Shown piece by piece: positions 1-11,339 of a stretch of 64,000 bases of DNA; within the stretch, counting starts at the first letter, position 1, and every line of letters starts with the position of its first letter. Source of the stretch: Collinsella aerofaciens (GTDB taxonomy: Bacteria > Actinomycetota > Coriobacteriia > Coriobacteriales > Coriobacteriaceae); contig NZ_JADMOP010000010.1 in the NCBI RefSeq assembly GCF_015558785.1, positions 1 through 64,000 on the forward strand, in the 5' to 3' direction. A program made the translations under genes and the position numbers. The notes beneath the pieces were generated by a model that was given only the letters and a program-made list of their open reading frames with translations, was not told where the DNA came from and searched no databases.

Positions 1-15
1 TAAAGCCGTTTGTCT

Positions 16-61
16 CCACCCGCGTAGCGGGTGGTTTAAAGCTGGCCGCTGCGCGGCCAGC
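16..61. repeat. Two adjacent perfect hairpins at the window edge
   Basis: Two inverted repeats lie side by side: 8-bp arms at 16-23 and 27-34, and 9-bp arms at 41-49 and 53-61, each with a 3-nt loop. No gene is visible here. They resemble the paired hairpins of small interspersed or IS-end sequences, but no transposase is in view, so their nature is open. Confidence 0.5.
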
Positions 62-74
62 GGACTAAAGTCTT

Positions 75-112
75 GAAACTGAAACAGGGGCGCCCTCCAA
101 GAGAGCGCCCCT
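75..112 (-). terminator. Terminator of the transketolase pair
   Basis: A GC-rich inverted repeat (86-93 with 105-112) is followed, in the minus-strand direction, by a T-rich stretch. It lies about 70 bases beyond the stop codon of the second transketolase gene. Confidence 0.65.
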
Positions 113-183
113 GCCGGGTTTCCATAGTACTGGCGAAGCAGTTTTATAGTTCTGGCGAAGCAGTCCTTGAGATCCACCTTGCC

Positions 184-1125
184 TTATGCCAAGAACTCCT
201 TGGTGGTCGCCACGATATTGGCGGCGTCCAGGCCGTACTTGCGCAGGAGCTCGGCGCCCGGGCCGGACTCGCCGAACGTGTCGTTGACGCCGATCTTCTT
301 GAGCGGCGTCGGGCACTGCTCGCACAGGACGTCGGCAACGGCACTGCCCAGGCCACCGATCACGGAGTGCTCCTCGACGGTCACGACGTGGCCGGTCTTG
401 GTAGCGCTCTTGACGACCAGATCGGCGTCGATGGGCTTGATGGTGTGCATGTTGATGACCTCGGCGTCGATGCCCTCGGCAGCGAGCTGCCCGGCGGCCT
501 CAAGGGCCTCGCCGACCATCAGACCGCAGGCAATGATGGTAACGTCGGCGCCCTCGCGCATGACGATGCCGCGGCCCAACTCGAACTTGTAGGTCTCGGG
601 GTCGTTGATGACCGGCGAGGCCAGACGGGCAAAGCGCATGTAGACGGGGCCGTCGCACTCGTAGGCGGCGCGCGTCACGGCGCGAGCCTCGACGTCATCG
701 GCGGGAACGATGACGGTCATGCCGGGAATGACGCGCATAAGGGCGATATCCTCGCAGCACTGGTGCGTGGCACCGTCCTCGCCCACCGAGATACCGGCGT
801 GCGTGGCGCCAATCTTGACGTTGAGGTGCGGATAACCGATGGAATTACGGACCTGCTCAAAAGCGCGGCCGGCGGCAAACATGGCAAAGGTGCTCGCGAA
901 GGCAACGCGACCGGTGGTTGCGATACCGGCGGCAACACCCATCAGGTTGCTCTCGGCAATGCCCACATCGAAGAAGCGGTCGGGGCAGGCAGCCTTAAAC
1001 TTGCCGGTCTGCGTGGCGGCGGCCAGGTCGGCGTCGAGGACCACAAAGTCATCGTGCTCGTTGGCGAGCTCGACGAGGGCCTCGCCGTAGCTTACGCGCG
1101 TGGCGATTTTCTTGACATCTGCCAT
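184..1125 (-). CDS. Transketolase, C-terminal subunit
   Basis: 313 aa. It corresponds to the pyrimidine-binding and C-terminal domains of transketolase, which moves two-carbon ketol units between sugar phosphates in the non-oxidative pentose phosphate pathway using thiamine diphosphate. The GIAESN motif near residue 54 contains the glutamate that activates the cofactor, and the ATHAG/EDGATHQ region near 107-121 is typical. The chosen ATG has GAGGAG upstream; a longer reading frame has no such site. Only one base separates it from the stop of the N-terminal subunit gene, so the two are surely co-translated. Split transketolases are a normal alternative to the single ~650-aa enzyme, so this is not a frameshift. 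Confidence 0.93.
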   Translation of the reverse strand: MADVKKIATRVSYGEALVELANEHDDFVVLDADLAAATQTGKFKAACPDRFFDVGIAESNLMGVAAGIATTGRVAFASTFAMFAAGRAFEQVRNSIGYPHLNVKIGATHAGISVGEDGATHQCCEDIALMRVIPGMTVIVPADDVEARAVTRAAYECDGPVYMRFARLASPVINDPETYKFELGRGIVMREGADVTIIACGLMVGEALEAAGQLAAEGIDAEVINMHTIKPIDADLVVKSATKTGHVVTVEEHSVIGGLGSAVADVLCEQCPTPLKKIGVNDTFGESGPGAELLRKYGLDAANIVATTKEFLA

Positions 1126-1126
1126 C

Positions 1127-1957
1127 CTAGAGCTCCTCTCCGGCGGCCGTGAGCTCTGCCATGGCCTGCTCAAACTGTTCATCGTTGGGGGCCTTACCGT
1201 GCCAACCCACCTGGTTCTCCATAAAGGAGACGCCCTTGCCCTTTGTGGTCTCGGCGATAATGGCGGTAGGCTGACCCTTGGTGGCGCGGGCCTCGGCAAA
1301 GGCGGCGCGGATCTGGTCAAAGTCGTTGCCGTCGGCGAGCTCCACCACATGGAACTTGAAGGCGCGGAACTTGTCTGCCAGCGGCATGGGGTCGTTGACC
1401 TCCTCGACGGGGCCGTCGATCTGCAGGCCGTTGTGGTCGACGATCACGCAGAGGTTGTCGAGCTGCTGGTTGCCGGCAAACATGGCGGCCTCCCAGACCT
1501 GGCCCTCCTCGCTCTCGCCATCGCCCAGCAGGGCGTACGTGCGGTAAGTATCGCCCCAGTGCTTGGCGGCAACGGCCATGCCCACAGCGGTGGAGATGCC
1601 CTGGCCGAGCGAGCCGGTGGACATGTCGACGCCCGGGGTGTCGTTCATGTTGGGGTGACCCTGCAGGTGGCTGCCGATATGGCGCAGCGTCTCGAGGTCC
1701 TCCTTGGGGAAGAACCCACGCTCGGCGAGCACGGCGTACAGGCCCGGAGCGCAATGGCCCTTGGAGAGCACAAAGCGGTCGCGATCGGCCTTGCGGGGAT
1801 TAGCTGGGTCGACGTTCATTTCCTCAAAGTACAGATAGGTCATGATGTCGGCGGCGCCGAGCGAACCGCCCGGATGGCCGGACTTGGCAGCGTGCACGCC
1901 GGTGACGATGCCCTTCCTTACCTCGTTGGCAACCTTTTTGAGCTCTTCGTCGCTCAT
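1127..1957 (-). CDS. Transketolase, N-terminal subunit
   Basis: 276 aa. This is the diphosphate-binding domain of a split transketolase. The GHPGGSLGAADI segment near residue 27, SKGHCAPGLYA near 70 and the GDGESEEGQVWEAA metal/diphosphate motif near 147 are all present. It is the first gene of the pair; its partner follows one base after its stop. The start has a plausible GAAAGGAA site. The protein must pair with the downstream subunit to form an active site. No promoter could be fixed with confidence in the 200 bases upstream. Confidence 0.93.
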   Translation of the reverse strand: MSDEELKKVANEVRKGIVTGVHAAKSGHPGGSLGAADIMTYLYFEEMNVDPANPRKADRDRFVLSKGHCAPGLYAVLAERGFFPKEDLETLRHIGSHLQGHPNMNDTPGVDMSTGSLGQGISTAVGMAVAAKHWGDTYRTYALLGDGESEEGQVWEAAMFAGNQQLDNLCVIVDHNGLQIDGPVEEVNDPMPLADKFRAFKFHVVELADGNDFDQIRAAFAEARATKGQPTAIIAETTKGKGVSFMENQVGWHGKAPNDEQFEQAMAELTAAGEEL

Positions 1958-2164
1958 TGTGCCTTCCTTTCATCCTCTTAAGACAAGATGCGCACGGCAC
2001 CGAAGGTAATCCCAACACAGCCGCAATGCACGTACGTCATTCATTATGCTGGAAACTGGAAGCTTTACCAGAGTATTTATCATTATTTGAACAATTGAGC
2101 AGGCAGAACCGCTGATGAAACGGTTTATCAATGTGAACGTCTTTTGGATGGAACGCAGTCGACC

Positions 2165-3055
2165 CTACGCGCTAATGTCCTTGAATCCCTCGCCGAAGGC
2201 TTCCGTAACGTCAGCGACCGTCACAATGGCGTGAGGATCGCGCTCGCGCACGATCGTCTTGAGGGTATTGAGCTCTCGACGGCTCACGATGACCATAATC
2301 ACCGGCTTCTCGGCACCCGAATACATGCCAGTCGCCTTAAACTTGGTACAACCACGACCCAGGCCATACATGATATCGGCAGCGATATCAGGGAACTTGT
2401 CCGAGATGATGAGTACCATACGGCGTTTGTTGCCACCATCGACCACGGCATCGATCACGTAGCCGCTAATGACCATCGAAAGGCCTGCATATAGTGCGTT
2501 TTCGATTGAAAAGACCGGAGCCGACAGCGCGCATACGGCAACATCGATCGCCATGACGGTCGAGCCCACCGGCAGCGAGGTGTTACGCGAGATGATTTGG
2601 CCAATCGTGTCCGAGCCGCCGGTGTTGGCGCCGGCGCGCAACACCATGCCGTAACCGATGCCCGTAATAATGCCGCCCCACATGGCAGGGAGCATCAGGT
2701 CCGCATCCGCCAGAGGTGCTACAAACGGGGCGAACAGATCGGTAAAGAAGCCCAGCAGCACAAAGCCCGTCGCGGTCTGCACCACGTAGAACATGCCACC
2801 CTCGCGCATAACGACCAACAACAGCAAGGCGTTCATCACGATGGTCTGGATACCGACGGGAAGCGACACGCCTCGCGCCGCGCCGACAGCCTGGATAATA
2901 GTCGCAAGGCCCGTAACGCCACCGGCGGCAAGACCGTTGGGAATCAAAAACAAGTCGGTCGCGATGGCGGCCAAGGCACACCCCAACATGATCTGGGGCA
3001 GGTCGTGAAAGAAGTTCATCGAAAGAATGCGCTTGATGTCCAGACGATATGCCAT
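2165..3055 (-). CDS. YitT family membrane protein (DUF161/DUF2179)
   Basis: 296 aa integral membrane protein. Roughly five or six hydrophobic segments lie in residues 15-205. The segment LIPNGLAAGGVTGLA is characteristic of the DUF161 part, and a soluble C-terminal DUF2179 domain of about 80 residues follows (YSGAEKPVIMVIVSRRE). Transport substrate and role are not established for this family. The ATG at 3055 was chosen over one 24 bases upstream because GGGAGG lies at ideal distance. It sits downstream of prfB behind that gene's terminator, so it is probably its own unit. Confidence 0.85.
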   Translation of the reverse strand: MAYRLDIKRILSMNFFHDLPQIMLGCALAAIATDLFLIPNGLAAGGVTGLATIIQAVGAARGVSLPVGIQTIVMNALLLLVVMREGGMFYVVQTATGFVLLGFFTDLFAPFVAPLADADLMLPAMWGGIITGIGYGMVLRAGANTGGSDTIGQIISRNTSLPVGSTVMAIDVAVCALSAPVFSIENALYAGLSMVISGYVIDAVVDGGNKRRMVLIISDKFPDIAADIMYGLGRGCTKFKATGMYSGAEKPVIMVIVSRRELNTLKTIVRERDPHAIVTVADVTEAFGEGFKDISA

Positions 3056-3065
3056 GCTGCCTCCC

Positions 3066-3097
3066 TCAAAAAAGCGCACCCAAACGGATGCGCTTTG
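3066..3097 (-). terminator. Intrinsic terminator after prfB
   Basis: The minus strand shows a stem built from GCGCATCC and GGGTGCGC with a short loop, followed directly by a run of six T. It ends the secA-prfB unit just before the YitT gene. Confidence 0.75.
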
Positions 3098-3220
3098 AAC
3101 TTCTTGCTGTATTCGATTCTACCGATTCGCCGAACAAAAACCACCCCTGCGCAGGGTTTGTTCTGGATACAAACCCGTCCAACCGTTAGGCTTGGCATCG
3201 GCTTGAAGCCGCCCGATGTT

Positions 3221-4368
3221 TTAGACCTCCGAGCCTTCTGCATCGGCGTTGCCGGTCGCCCAGCGATGGTAGCCAATAACAAACGGGTCCAGGTCGCCAT
3301 CGTCAAGAACTGCCTCGACATTGCTGGTCTCCACGCCCGTGCGTAGGTCCTTAACCATCTGATACGGGTAGAGCACGTAGCTGCGAATCTGGTTGCCAAA
3401 GCCGATCGTGGTCTTGGGTCCACGAATCTCATCCAGGGCCTCGGCGCGCTTCTCGAGCTCAATCTCGTACAGGCGAGCCTTGAGGATCTGCATGCACGCG
3501 GCCTTGTTCTGGATCTGGCTGCGCTCGTTTTGGCAGGTGACCACAATGCCGCTGGGGAAATGCGTCACGCGCACGGCGGAGTCGGTGGTGTTGACGCCCT
3601 GACCGCCCGGGCCGCTCGCGTGGTACACGTCCACGCGGATGTCATCAGGACTGATCTCGATGTCGATATCATCGGGTAGCACGGGGATGACCTCGACGCC
3701 GGCAAACGTGGTCTGGCGGCGTTTCTTGTCGTCGGTGGGGCTAATGCGAACCAAGCGGTGGACGCCGGCCTCGGCGCGCAGCATGCCAAATGCGTCCTTG
3801 CCCTCGACGGTAAAGGTCGCGCGGTCGATGCCGATGACCTCGGCTGCGGGACAGTCGTTGATGGTGACCTTCCAGCCGCGACGCTGGCAGTACTTCATGT
3901 ACATCTTAAAGAGCATGAAGGTCCAGTCCTGGGCCTCCAGACCACCCTGTCCGGGCTTGATGGTCACAATGGCATCGCCGCGATCGAACTCACCGGTAAA
4001 CCAGCTCGAAAGCTCAAGCTCATCGATGGCCCGGGCCAGGCGCTCAGCCGTGGCTGTAGCCTCCTCGCGAAGGGCGACGGCGTCGGGGTCATCCCCCATC
4101 TCCTCGGCAAGCTCCAGCGCGGCGCGGGCATCGGAAAGCTCGCCGCGCGCGGTGTCCACGGCAGCGATATCTTCCTTGGTACGCGCGATCTCCTCCATGG
4201 TGGCACGGGCGGCGTCGGCGTCATCCCAAAAGCCAGGGGCAACACTTTTGGCCTCGAGCTCGGTCACGCGCGTGCGCTTTTCGTCCAGGTGGAGATACGA
4301 CTCGACCTCGCCGAGCCGGTCCGCGAACGCGTCCAGCTCGGCGGGCGTTACCTCTAAAGCCTCAGCCA

Positions 4369-4369
<1 letters not shown>
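3221..4369 (-). CDS. prfB: Peptide chain release factor 2
   Basis: 382 aa. RF2 reads UGA and UAA stop codons and triggers peptidyl-tRNA hydrolysis on the ribosome. The catalytic GGQ motif is in SGPGGQGVN, and the C-terminal IRSYVLYPYQMVKDLRTG stretch is typical of RF2. The usual SPF tripeptide that recognises the stop codon reads SPT here (ISPTDDKKRRQ). There is no internal UGA: the whole N-terminus is in one frame, so the autoregulatory frameshift of many bacteria is absent. The ATG overlaps the TAA of secA by one base (TAATG), so translation is coupled. Confidence 0.95.
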
Positions 4370-7176
<2,807 letters not shown>

Positions 7177-7404
7177 GTGGTTTTCCTTTTTGGCCATCGC
7201 CCACGCCGTGCAGCTGCGGGCGAGTTAAACACAGATGATTGTACTTTAGCCAAACAAGGCGCGGCCTATACGGTCGAGCTCGACCGCCACGTAATAACTA
7301 CGACCAACCTGCCACAATGGGACAGGTTAATTTTGGAGGGTTTATCTGGGCAAACGCCGCCTCTCCGCCATTTGATGCCATGGGGACAGGTTAGTTTGCA
7401 CTAA
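7177..7404. other. Intergenic stretch with GGGACAG-type repeats
   Basis: No gene is seen. Two copies of a degenerate motif, TGGGACAGGTTA (about 7319-7330) and TGGGGACAGGTTA (about 7381-7393), lie upstream of secA. They match the look of short repeats scattered through other intergenic gaps of this window. Confidence 0.4.
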
Positions 7405-7446
7405 TCAAAAAGAAAAGGGCCGTGCACCCAAATGGATGCACGGCCC
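7405..7446 (-). terminator. Intrinsic terminator after rpmE
   Basis: A 13-bp near-perfect stem (GGGCCGTGCA... pairing with ...TGCACGGCCC) is followed on the minus strand by a T-rich tail. It lies about 40 bases past the rpmE stop. Confidence 0.8.
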
Positions 7447-7483
7447 TCATGCCCTGAATGCGAGTGATTCCGCGGCGAGCTAT

Positions 7484-7909
7484 TTACTCAGCAGCCTCGG
7501 TGGTCTCGGCCTCGGCAGCGGCCTCCTCGACGGGAGCCTCTGCGGGAGCCTCAGCAGCCTGCTTGGCAGCCTCCTCGGCGAACTTAGCGGCACGCTTAGC
7601 CTTCTCGGCAGCCTTAGCCTCAGCGGCGGCCTTGCGAGCGGCCTCGGCCTCAGCAGCCTTGGCGGCCTTGGCGGCCTTGGCCTCCTCGGCCTTCTTGAGC
7701 TGGGCGGCAGCGGCGCCACCGAACTTGTCGGCGAAGCGCTGGACGCGTCCACCGGTGTCGACGAACTTCTGCTGGCCGGTGTAGAACGGGTGGCACTCGT
7801 TGCAAAGCTCGACCTTCATCTCGGACACGGTAGCGTGCGTCTTGAAGGTGTTGCCGCAGGAGCACGTCACCGTGCACTCGACATACTGGGGATGGATACC
7901 CTGCTTCAT
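7484..7909 (-). CDS. rpmE: Ribosomal protein L31 with long Ala/Glu/Lys tail
   Basis: 141 aa. The first ~66 residues are a canonical zinc-type L31 of the large ribosomal subunit, with zinc ligands Cys16, Cys18, Cys36 and Cys39. The remaining ~75 residues are a low-complexity Ala-rich charged tail ([14 protein letters not shown], ending in acidic ETTEAAE) that is probably helical. Ordinary L31 is 65-75 aa, so the protein is about twice the usual size. The start has GGAGTCC upstream. It is monocistronic with its own terminator. Confidence 0.93.
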   Translation of the reverse strand: MKQGIHPQYVECTVTCSCGNTFKTHATVSEMKVELCNECHPFYTGQQKFVDTGGRVQRFADKFGGAAAAQLKKAEEAKAAKAAKAAEAEAARKAAAEAKAAEKAKRAAKFAEEAAKQAAEAPAEAPVEEAAAEAETTEAAE

Positions 7910-8103
7910 GGTAGGACTCCTTATTGGTCAGGCGCTGGTTACCGATCAGCGCATAAGGCGTCTTGGTTTCCGACCAAGACAACAAACTCAGCTATGGTAC
8001 CACGGCGCCGCGTGTCCCACAAAAGGTTCACGGTCTTTTCGGAACGACACGAATCTGACCCATCGAAACACATCTCCACCGTTCCTTCAACTGGGAAAAT
8101 GCC

Positions 8104-8134
8104 GTCCCCGGGGCCTGAGAAGGGCCCCGGGGAC
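8104..8134. repeat. Perfect 12-bp-arm GC hairpin
   Basis: Arms 8104-8115 and 8123-8134 (GTCCCCGGGGCC and its complement) flank a 7-nt loop. There is no T-run on either side. The arm ends with the GTCCCC/GGGGAC motif seen in other intergenic repeats of this window and abuts the left direct repeat. Confidence 0.6.
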
Positions 8135-8201
8135 GTTCGACTGACTGCGGGAACGGCCTTTCCGCTCAATGTGTTCGGCTGAGATCGGAAATCAACCAAA
8201 C
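8134..8201 (+). repeat. 68-bp direct repeat, left copy
   Basis: Identical at 65 of 68 positions to 15345-15412, in the same orientation. The core reads CCGCTCAATGTGTTCGGCTG. The pair brackets the ABC-transporter/integrase-remnant island. It could be an attachment-site pair or a dispersed intergenic repeat. Confidence 0.75.
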
Positions 8202-8225
8202 TGAACTAGGTTCAGTTGACATGGT

Positions 8226-8257
8226 TAAAAACGGGGGCGACGCTTTTGCGTCGCCCC
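8226..8257 (-). terminator. Intrinsic terminator of the fused-ABC unit
   Basis: A 10-bp perfect stem (8234-8243 with 8248-8257) and a 4-nt loop are followed on the minus strand by CGTTTTTA. It lies 18 bases beyond the stop of the small exported protein. Confidence 0.85.
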
Positions 8258-8275
8258 TCGTCACAGCCGGTTGCT

Positions 8276-8620
8276 TTAGTTGTACACACGGTAGTTACAC
8301 TTGAACTGGGTTATGTGTCCATAGTTGGAGCGGTACCAACCCGACGTATAGCTGATTGCCTCTGCGCCTAGATAGTCGTAGCCCTTGTTGTAGCGAAGCT
8401 GACGGTAGGTCGTGTCGTACTCTGCTACGTAAAACGTGTCTCCAGAGAAGGCTTTGTACCGGTCCTTAACCGTCGAAGCCATGTACGCGGGTTCGACATC
8501 GCCTTTCTCTCCGTTGAGCGCATAGACGGGTGCCGCGATTCCGCATAAAGCCGTTGCCACGAGGATGGCGTAGACAGCCATGCGCGACGCATTGGACTTC
8601 AGCTGTTCAAATAGTTTCAT
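8276..8620 (-). CDS. Small exported protein of the ABC unit, unknown function
   Basis: 114 aa. A signal peptide is visible: a basic start, a hydrophobic core (AVYAILVATALCGIAA) and a likely cut after PVYA near residue 35. The mature part is about 80 residues and rich in Tyr (about 15%), with no recognised domain. The second ATG at 8620 is used because GGAGG lies 8 bases upstream. It begins one base after the stop of the fused ABC exporter, so the two are co-expressed. It may be a secreted partner, an immunity protein or the exported product; this is inference only. Confidence 0.7.
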   Translation of the reverse strand: MKLFEQLKSNASRMAVYAILVATALCGIAAPVYALNGEKGDVEPAYMASTVKDRYKAFSGDTFYVAEYDTTYRQLRYNKGYDYLGAEAISYTSGWYRSNYGHITQFKCNYRVYN

Positions 8621-8621
8621 G

Positions 8622-10436
8622 TCATTCACCTCCCTCGTATGTATCGAGGTATTCCTGCTTGAGCGTCTGCGAGGACGACTTGATCTTTTCCACGAGCGTG
8701 CCGGCTTCGATGAAGTAGAACGAGTTGGTAAGGTCTGCCAGGTCGTCGAGTAGATGGCTTGAAATGAGCACGCTGCGTCCCCGCGCCACTTCGCTGCGCA
8801 TCGCGTCGCAGGAGGTTTTCCGTTTTCCCGGATCGAGGCCGTTCAGCGGTTCATCGAGGATAAGGTACGGGCAACCGGTCGATATCGCCATGGCAAGCTT
8901 TACCTGCTGCTTCATTCCTGTCGAGAGTTTACGGGTCGGCTTGTCGAGATATGAGGAGATTCCGAGGGAGCTGCAGAGCGAGTCGATGTCGGTGGCCGAT
9001 TTCCACGCCTCCCTAACGAAAGCAAGGTGCTCGAGGGCTGATAGCGTGGGGTAAAGATCCGTGCCGCCTGAAGAGCTCAGGTAGACGAGTTCTGCAAATT
9101 CGGCTGATTGACGTTGGCTGATTCCGTCTGCCACCAGGCTTCCCGAGTGGATACGGGTGGGAAATTGGCCCGACAGCGCTTCAAGAAGGGTGGTTTTCCC
9201 CGAGCCGTTGGGAGCAACGAGGCCCGCCGCCGTTCCCGGGCTCAGGAAAAGCGATCCGATTGAAAGTACCGTCGTACTCCCGTATCCCACGCTCGCGTCC
9301 AGAAGCTCGAGCCCATGGTGCTTTTTAGCGGGTCCAGCCTGTTTGGGCGAACGTGCCGCAACGGCGCCGACCGCAAAAAGGACCGCGACGTATGCCAGGG
9401 CCACGGCAAGCATCGATGCTCTGCCTGAACCGGAGCCAATGAATTCCGTCGGGAAGCATCCCACGTAACCCGTTGCCTCGATAGGCGAGAACACGGCCAG
9501 CGGCAGGAGATTGAGCGCGGCGTTATGCCCCAGTGCCGAATCGGACAGTAACGGGAATGCCGGGGCCGCGACAAGCAGCGCGGAGGCAAGGGGGCCCGCG
9601 AGGACGCGCCTCGTTGCGGTCGATAGGACGACGGAGCAAACGGATATCAAGGTTCCGCCCGCAAGCAGCGCGAGAAGCAGGGTCGTGAAGACGTCTCCCG
9701 CGGTCGTGGTGGCAAGCGCGCCGTCATGGAAGAAGGCGATCGGGTACCCAATTTGCCCGAAGCCGTTTAGGGCCAAGGCGTAAATGCCCCCGGGTGCGAG
9801 GCCGGCGAGGAGCATCGCGGTCCCCGCGGCGATTATCGAAAACACGATCTGGATAAGGCGCCGGAATTTGGGCGCGGGCGCCTTTGCCGCCAGGGTCCCG
9901 GGCCTTGTGGCGCCGAGCACGAGTATCGACGAGAGAAGGAAGGGGATGAAGGGAAGGAAAGACGGCGCCGTGGCAATGGCGTAAGGCAGGAAGGAAAGGA
10001 ATGGCAGGTCGCTTGCGGAGGCCGGGATATCCGCGATGCCGGAGCTGCTCAGAGCGCGGCAATACGCGAGGTCTGCGTCATTGGTCTCCTGGTCCCCCAC
10101 GATGGACCCGGATTGGAAGCCCTCGTCCATGAGCGCGTAGTAGCTCTCGGCAGAATCGAGAAAGGCGGCGTCGGTTTGAGCGGCGAGGGCGGCGTTCGCG
10201 TACCTTGCGAGCTCCGCGTCAGCTTGCTGCTCTGGCGATAGGTCCATGCCGTCGGCCTGGGGCGCGCGCGTATTGAATGCGTCGACAAAGCTCTGCATGC
10301 CCTGCTTCATAAAGAAGGGCCCGTAGATGGGTGAATTGAACGCAATGGGGATGGAGAAGGCTGCAGCGAGAACGAGCGTAGAGATCCATACGGCCCTGTC
10401 TCTTAGGATTAGTTTGAGAAGAAGTCGACAGTACAT
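8622..10436 (-). CDS. ABC-2 type exporter, permease fused to ATPase
   Basis: 604 aa. Residues 1-355 form a membrane part: a first helix near 17-33, a ~130-residue extracytoplasmic region and five further hydrophobic segments. Residues ~360-604 are an ABC ATPase with Walker A APNGSGKTT, signature LSTGMKQQ, Walker B YLILDEPLNGLDP and the H-loop SSHLLDD. Bacterial ABC-2 exporters usually encode these as two proteins. The ATPase resembles the stand-alone one at 10590 (same APNG form of Walker A, same GMKQQ signature). The substrate is unknown; a peptide is plausible given the co-transcribed exported protein. The start has AGGTG 7 bases upstream. Confidence 0.85.
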   Translation of the reverse strand: MYCRLLLKLILRDRAVWISTLVLAAAFSIPIAFNSPIYGPFFMKQGMQSFVDAFNTRAPQADGMDLSPEQQADAELARYANAALAAQTDAAFLDSAESYYALMDEGFQSGSIVGDQETNDADLAYCRALSSSGIADIPASASDLPFLSFLPYAIATAPSFLPFIPFLLSSILVLGATRPGTLAAKAPAPKFRRLIQIVFSIIAAGTAMLLAGLAPGGIYALALNGFGQIGYPIAFFHDGALATTTAGDVFTTLLLALLAGGTLISVCSVVLSTATRRVLAGPLASALLVAAPAFPLLSDSALGHNAALNLLPLAVFSPIEATGYVGCFPTEFIGSGSGRASMLAVALAYVAVLFAVGAVAARSPKQAGPAKKHHGLELLDASVGYGSTTVLSIGSLFLSPGTAAGLVAPNGSGKTTLLEALSGQFPTRIHSGSLVADGISQRQSAEFAELVYLSSSGGTDLYPTLSALEHLAFVREAWKSATDIDSLCSSLGISSYLDKPTRKLSTGMKQQVKLAMAISTGCPYLILDEPLNGLDPGKRKTSCDAMRSEVARGRSVLISSHLLDDLADLTNSFYFIEAGTLVEKIKSSSQTLKQEYLDTYEGGE

Positions 10437-10554
10437 TTGGAAGCACCTACGTTCCTCAAAGAATTGTTAGATTAAAAGTAACAGACCGGATGAAGATGCG
10501 TGCGACGGGGGCGAGGCGAATGGCTGAACGGTATCGATACGCGGGTTCAACGGT

Positions 10555-10560
10555 ATTATA
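10555..10560 (-). promoter_or_regulatory. Candidate -10 box of the fused-ABC unit
   Basis: A perfect TATAAT on the minus strand lies about 120 bases before the fused ABC gene. No convincing -35 box is seen. The leader between them contains the palindrome GTATCGATAC. The 153-base gap 10437-10589 holds nothing else recognised. Confidence 0.35.
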
Positions 10561-10589
10561 TTGACCACATAGATTTTTAACTTGCATTT

Positions 10590-11339
10590 CTACCCGCCCT
10601 TTTCGTAGAGTCGCCGATACGTGCTTAGCGCACCCTCGGCGCGTCCGGCAGGCTTTGCGAAATGGGATCCAGGAGACTTCGGCGCAGCATCATCTTGCGG
10701 AATGCTTCTAATGAGCCTCCCATCCTTCAAAAACAGAATCTCATCGCACAGCCTATCGACCGAATCCAAGATGTGGGATGACATGATGATGCACGTACCA
10801 GAATCGGCCAGCTTCCTGAGAATCTCGGAATGCAAGTCCACCCTGCTGGGGTCGAGCGCGTTCATGGGCTCATCTAATAGAAGGTACCGCGCGCCCGTCG
10901 CATACGCAATCGCCAGGGTAAGCTGCTGCTTCATGCCCTGGCTCAGAGTGCGGATCCTCATCTTCGCGAACTCGCCTATCTGCGTTTGTTCCACTATCTC
11001 TTCGATATCGCGAGCATGCGGCCACATATCGCAAACCATCTTGAGGTGATCTTCCGCACGCAATCCGGGATACAGCAGCGTCCCCTCACCAGGTGCATAG
11101 AAGATCATAGAACGGACCTCTCTCGCACCCGTACCCTGCACCTCATCCAGAACGATGCTCCCGTCCACGCGAGGACCCGGCAAACCTGCCATCGCACGCA
11201 GCAACGTCGTCTTTCCATGCCCGTTCGGAGCGACGAGACCGTAGACCGTACCCGGGGCAAACTCAGCGTTCACCGAATCTACGAGCACCTTCTTTCCATA
11301 AGAGATCGTCAGCGTTTGAAGGTCAATCATCGAGATCAT
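10590..11339 (-). CDS. ABC transporter ATP-binding protein
   Basis: 249 aa. It powers the membrane protein encoded just upstream. Walker A is APNGHGKTT (near residue 38), the signature is LSQGMKQQ, Walker B is YLLLDEPMNALDP, and the H-loop is in SSHILD. The ATG at 11339 overlaps the permease TGA (ATGA); an ATG at 11330, nine bases beyond an AAAGGGG, is an equally fair start. It is close in sequence to the ATPase half of the neighbouring fused exporter, suggesting duplication within the locus. Confidence 0.9.
   Translation of the reverse strand: MISMIDLQTLTISYGKKVLVDSVNAEFAPGTVYGLVAPNGHGKTTLLRAMAGLPGPRVDGSIVLDEVQGTGAREVRSMIFYAPGEGTLLYPGLRAEDHLKMVCDMWPHARDIEEIVEQTQIGEFAKMRIRTLSQGMKQQLTLAIAYATGARYLLLDEPMNALDPSRVDLHSEILRKLADSGTCIIMSSHILDSVDRLCDEILFLKDGRLIRSIPQDDAAPKSPGSHFAKPAGRAEGALSTYRRLYEKGG

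Larger units (their letters stand above)
7910..8225. other. Intergenic region carrying hairpin and left direct repeat
   Basis: No gene is supported. It should hold the rpmE promoter. It also holds a very strong hairpin at 8104-8134 and the left copy of a 68-bp direct repeat at 8134-8201. Confidence 0.5.

Noticed and set aside
184-1957. Frameshifted single transketolase gene
   Set aside because: Each half has its own ribosome site and normal domain ends; split transketolases are common.
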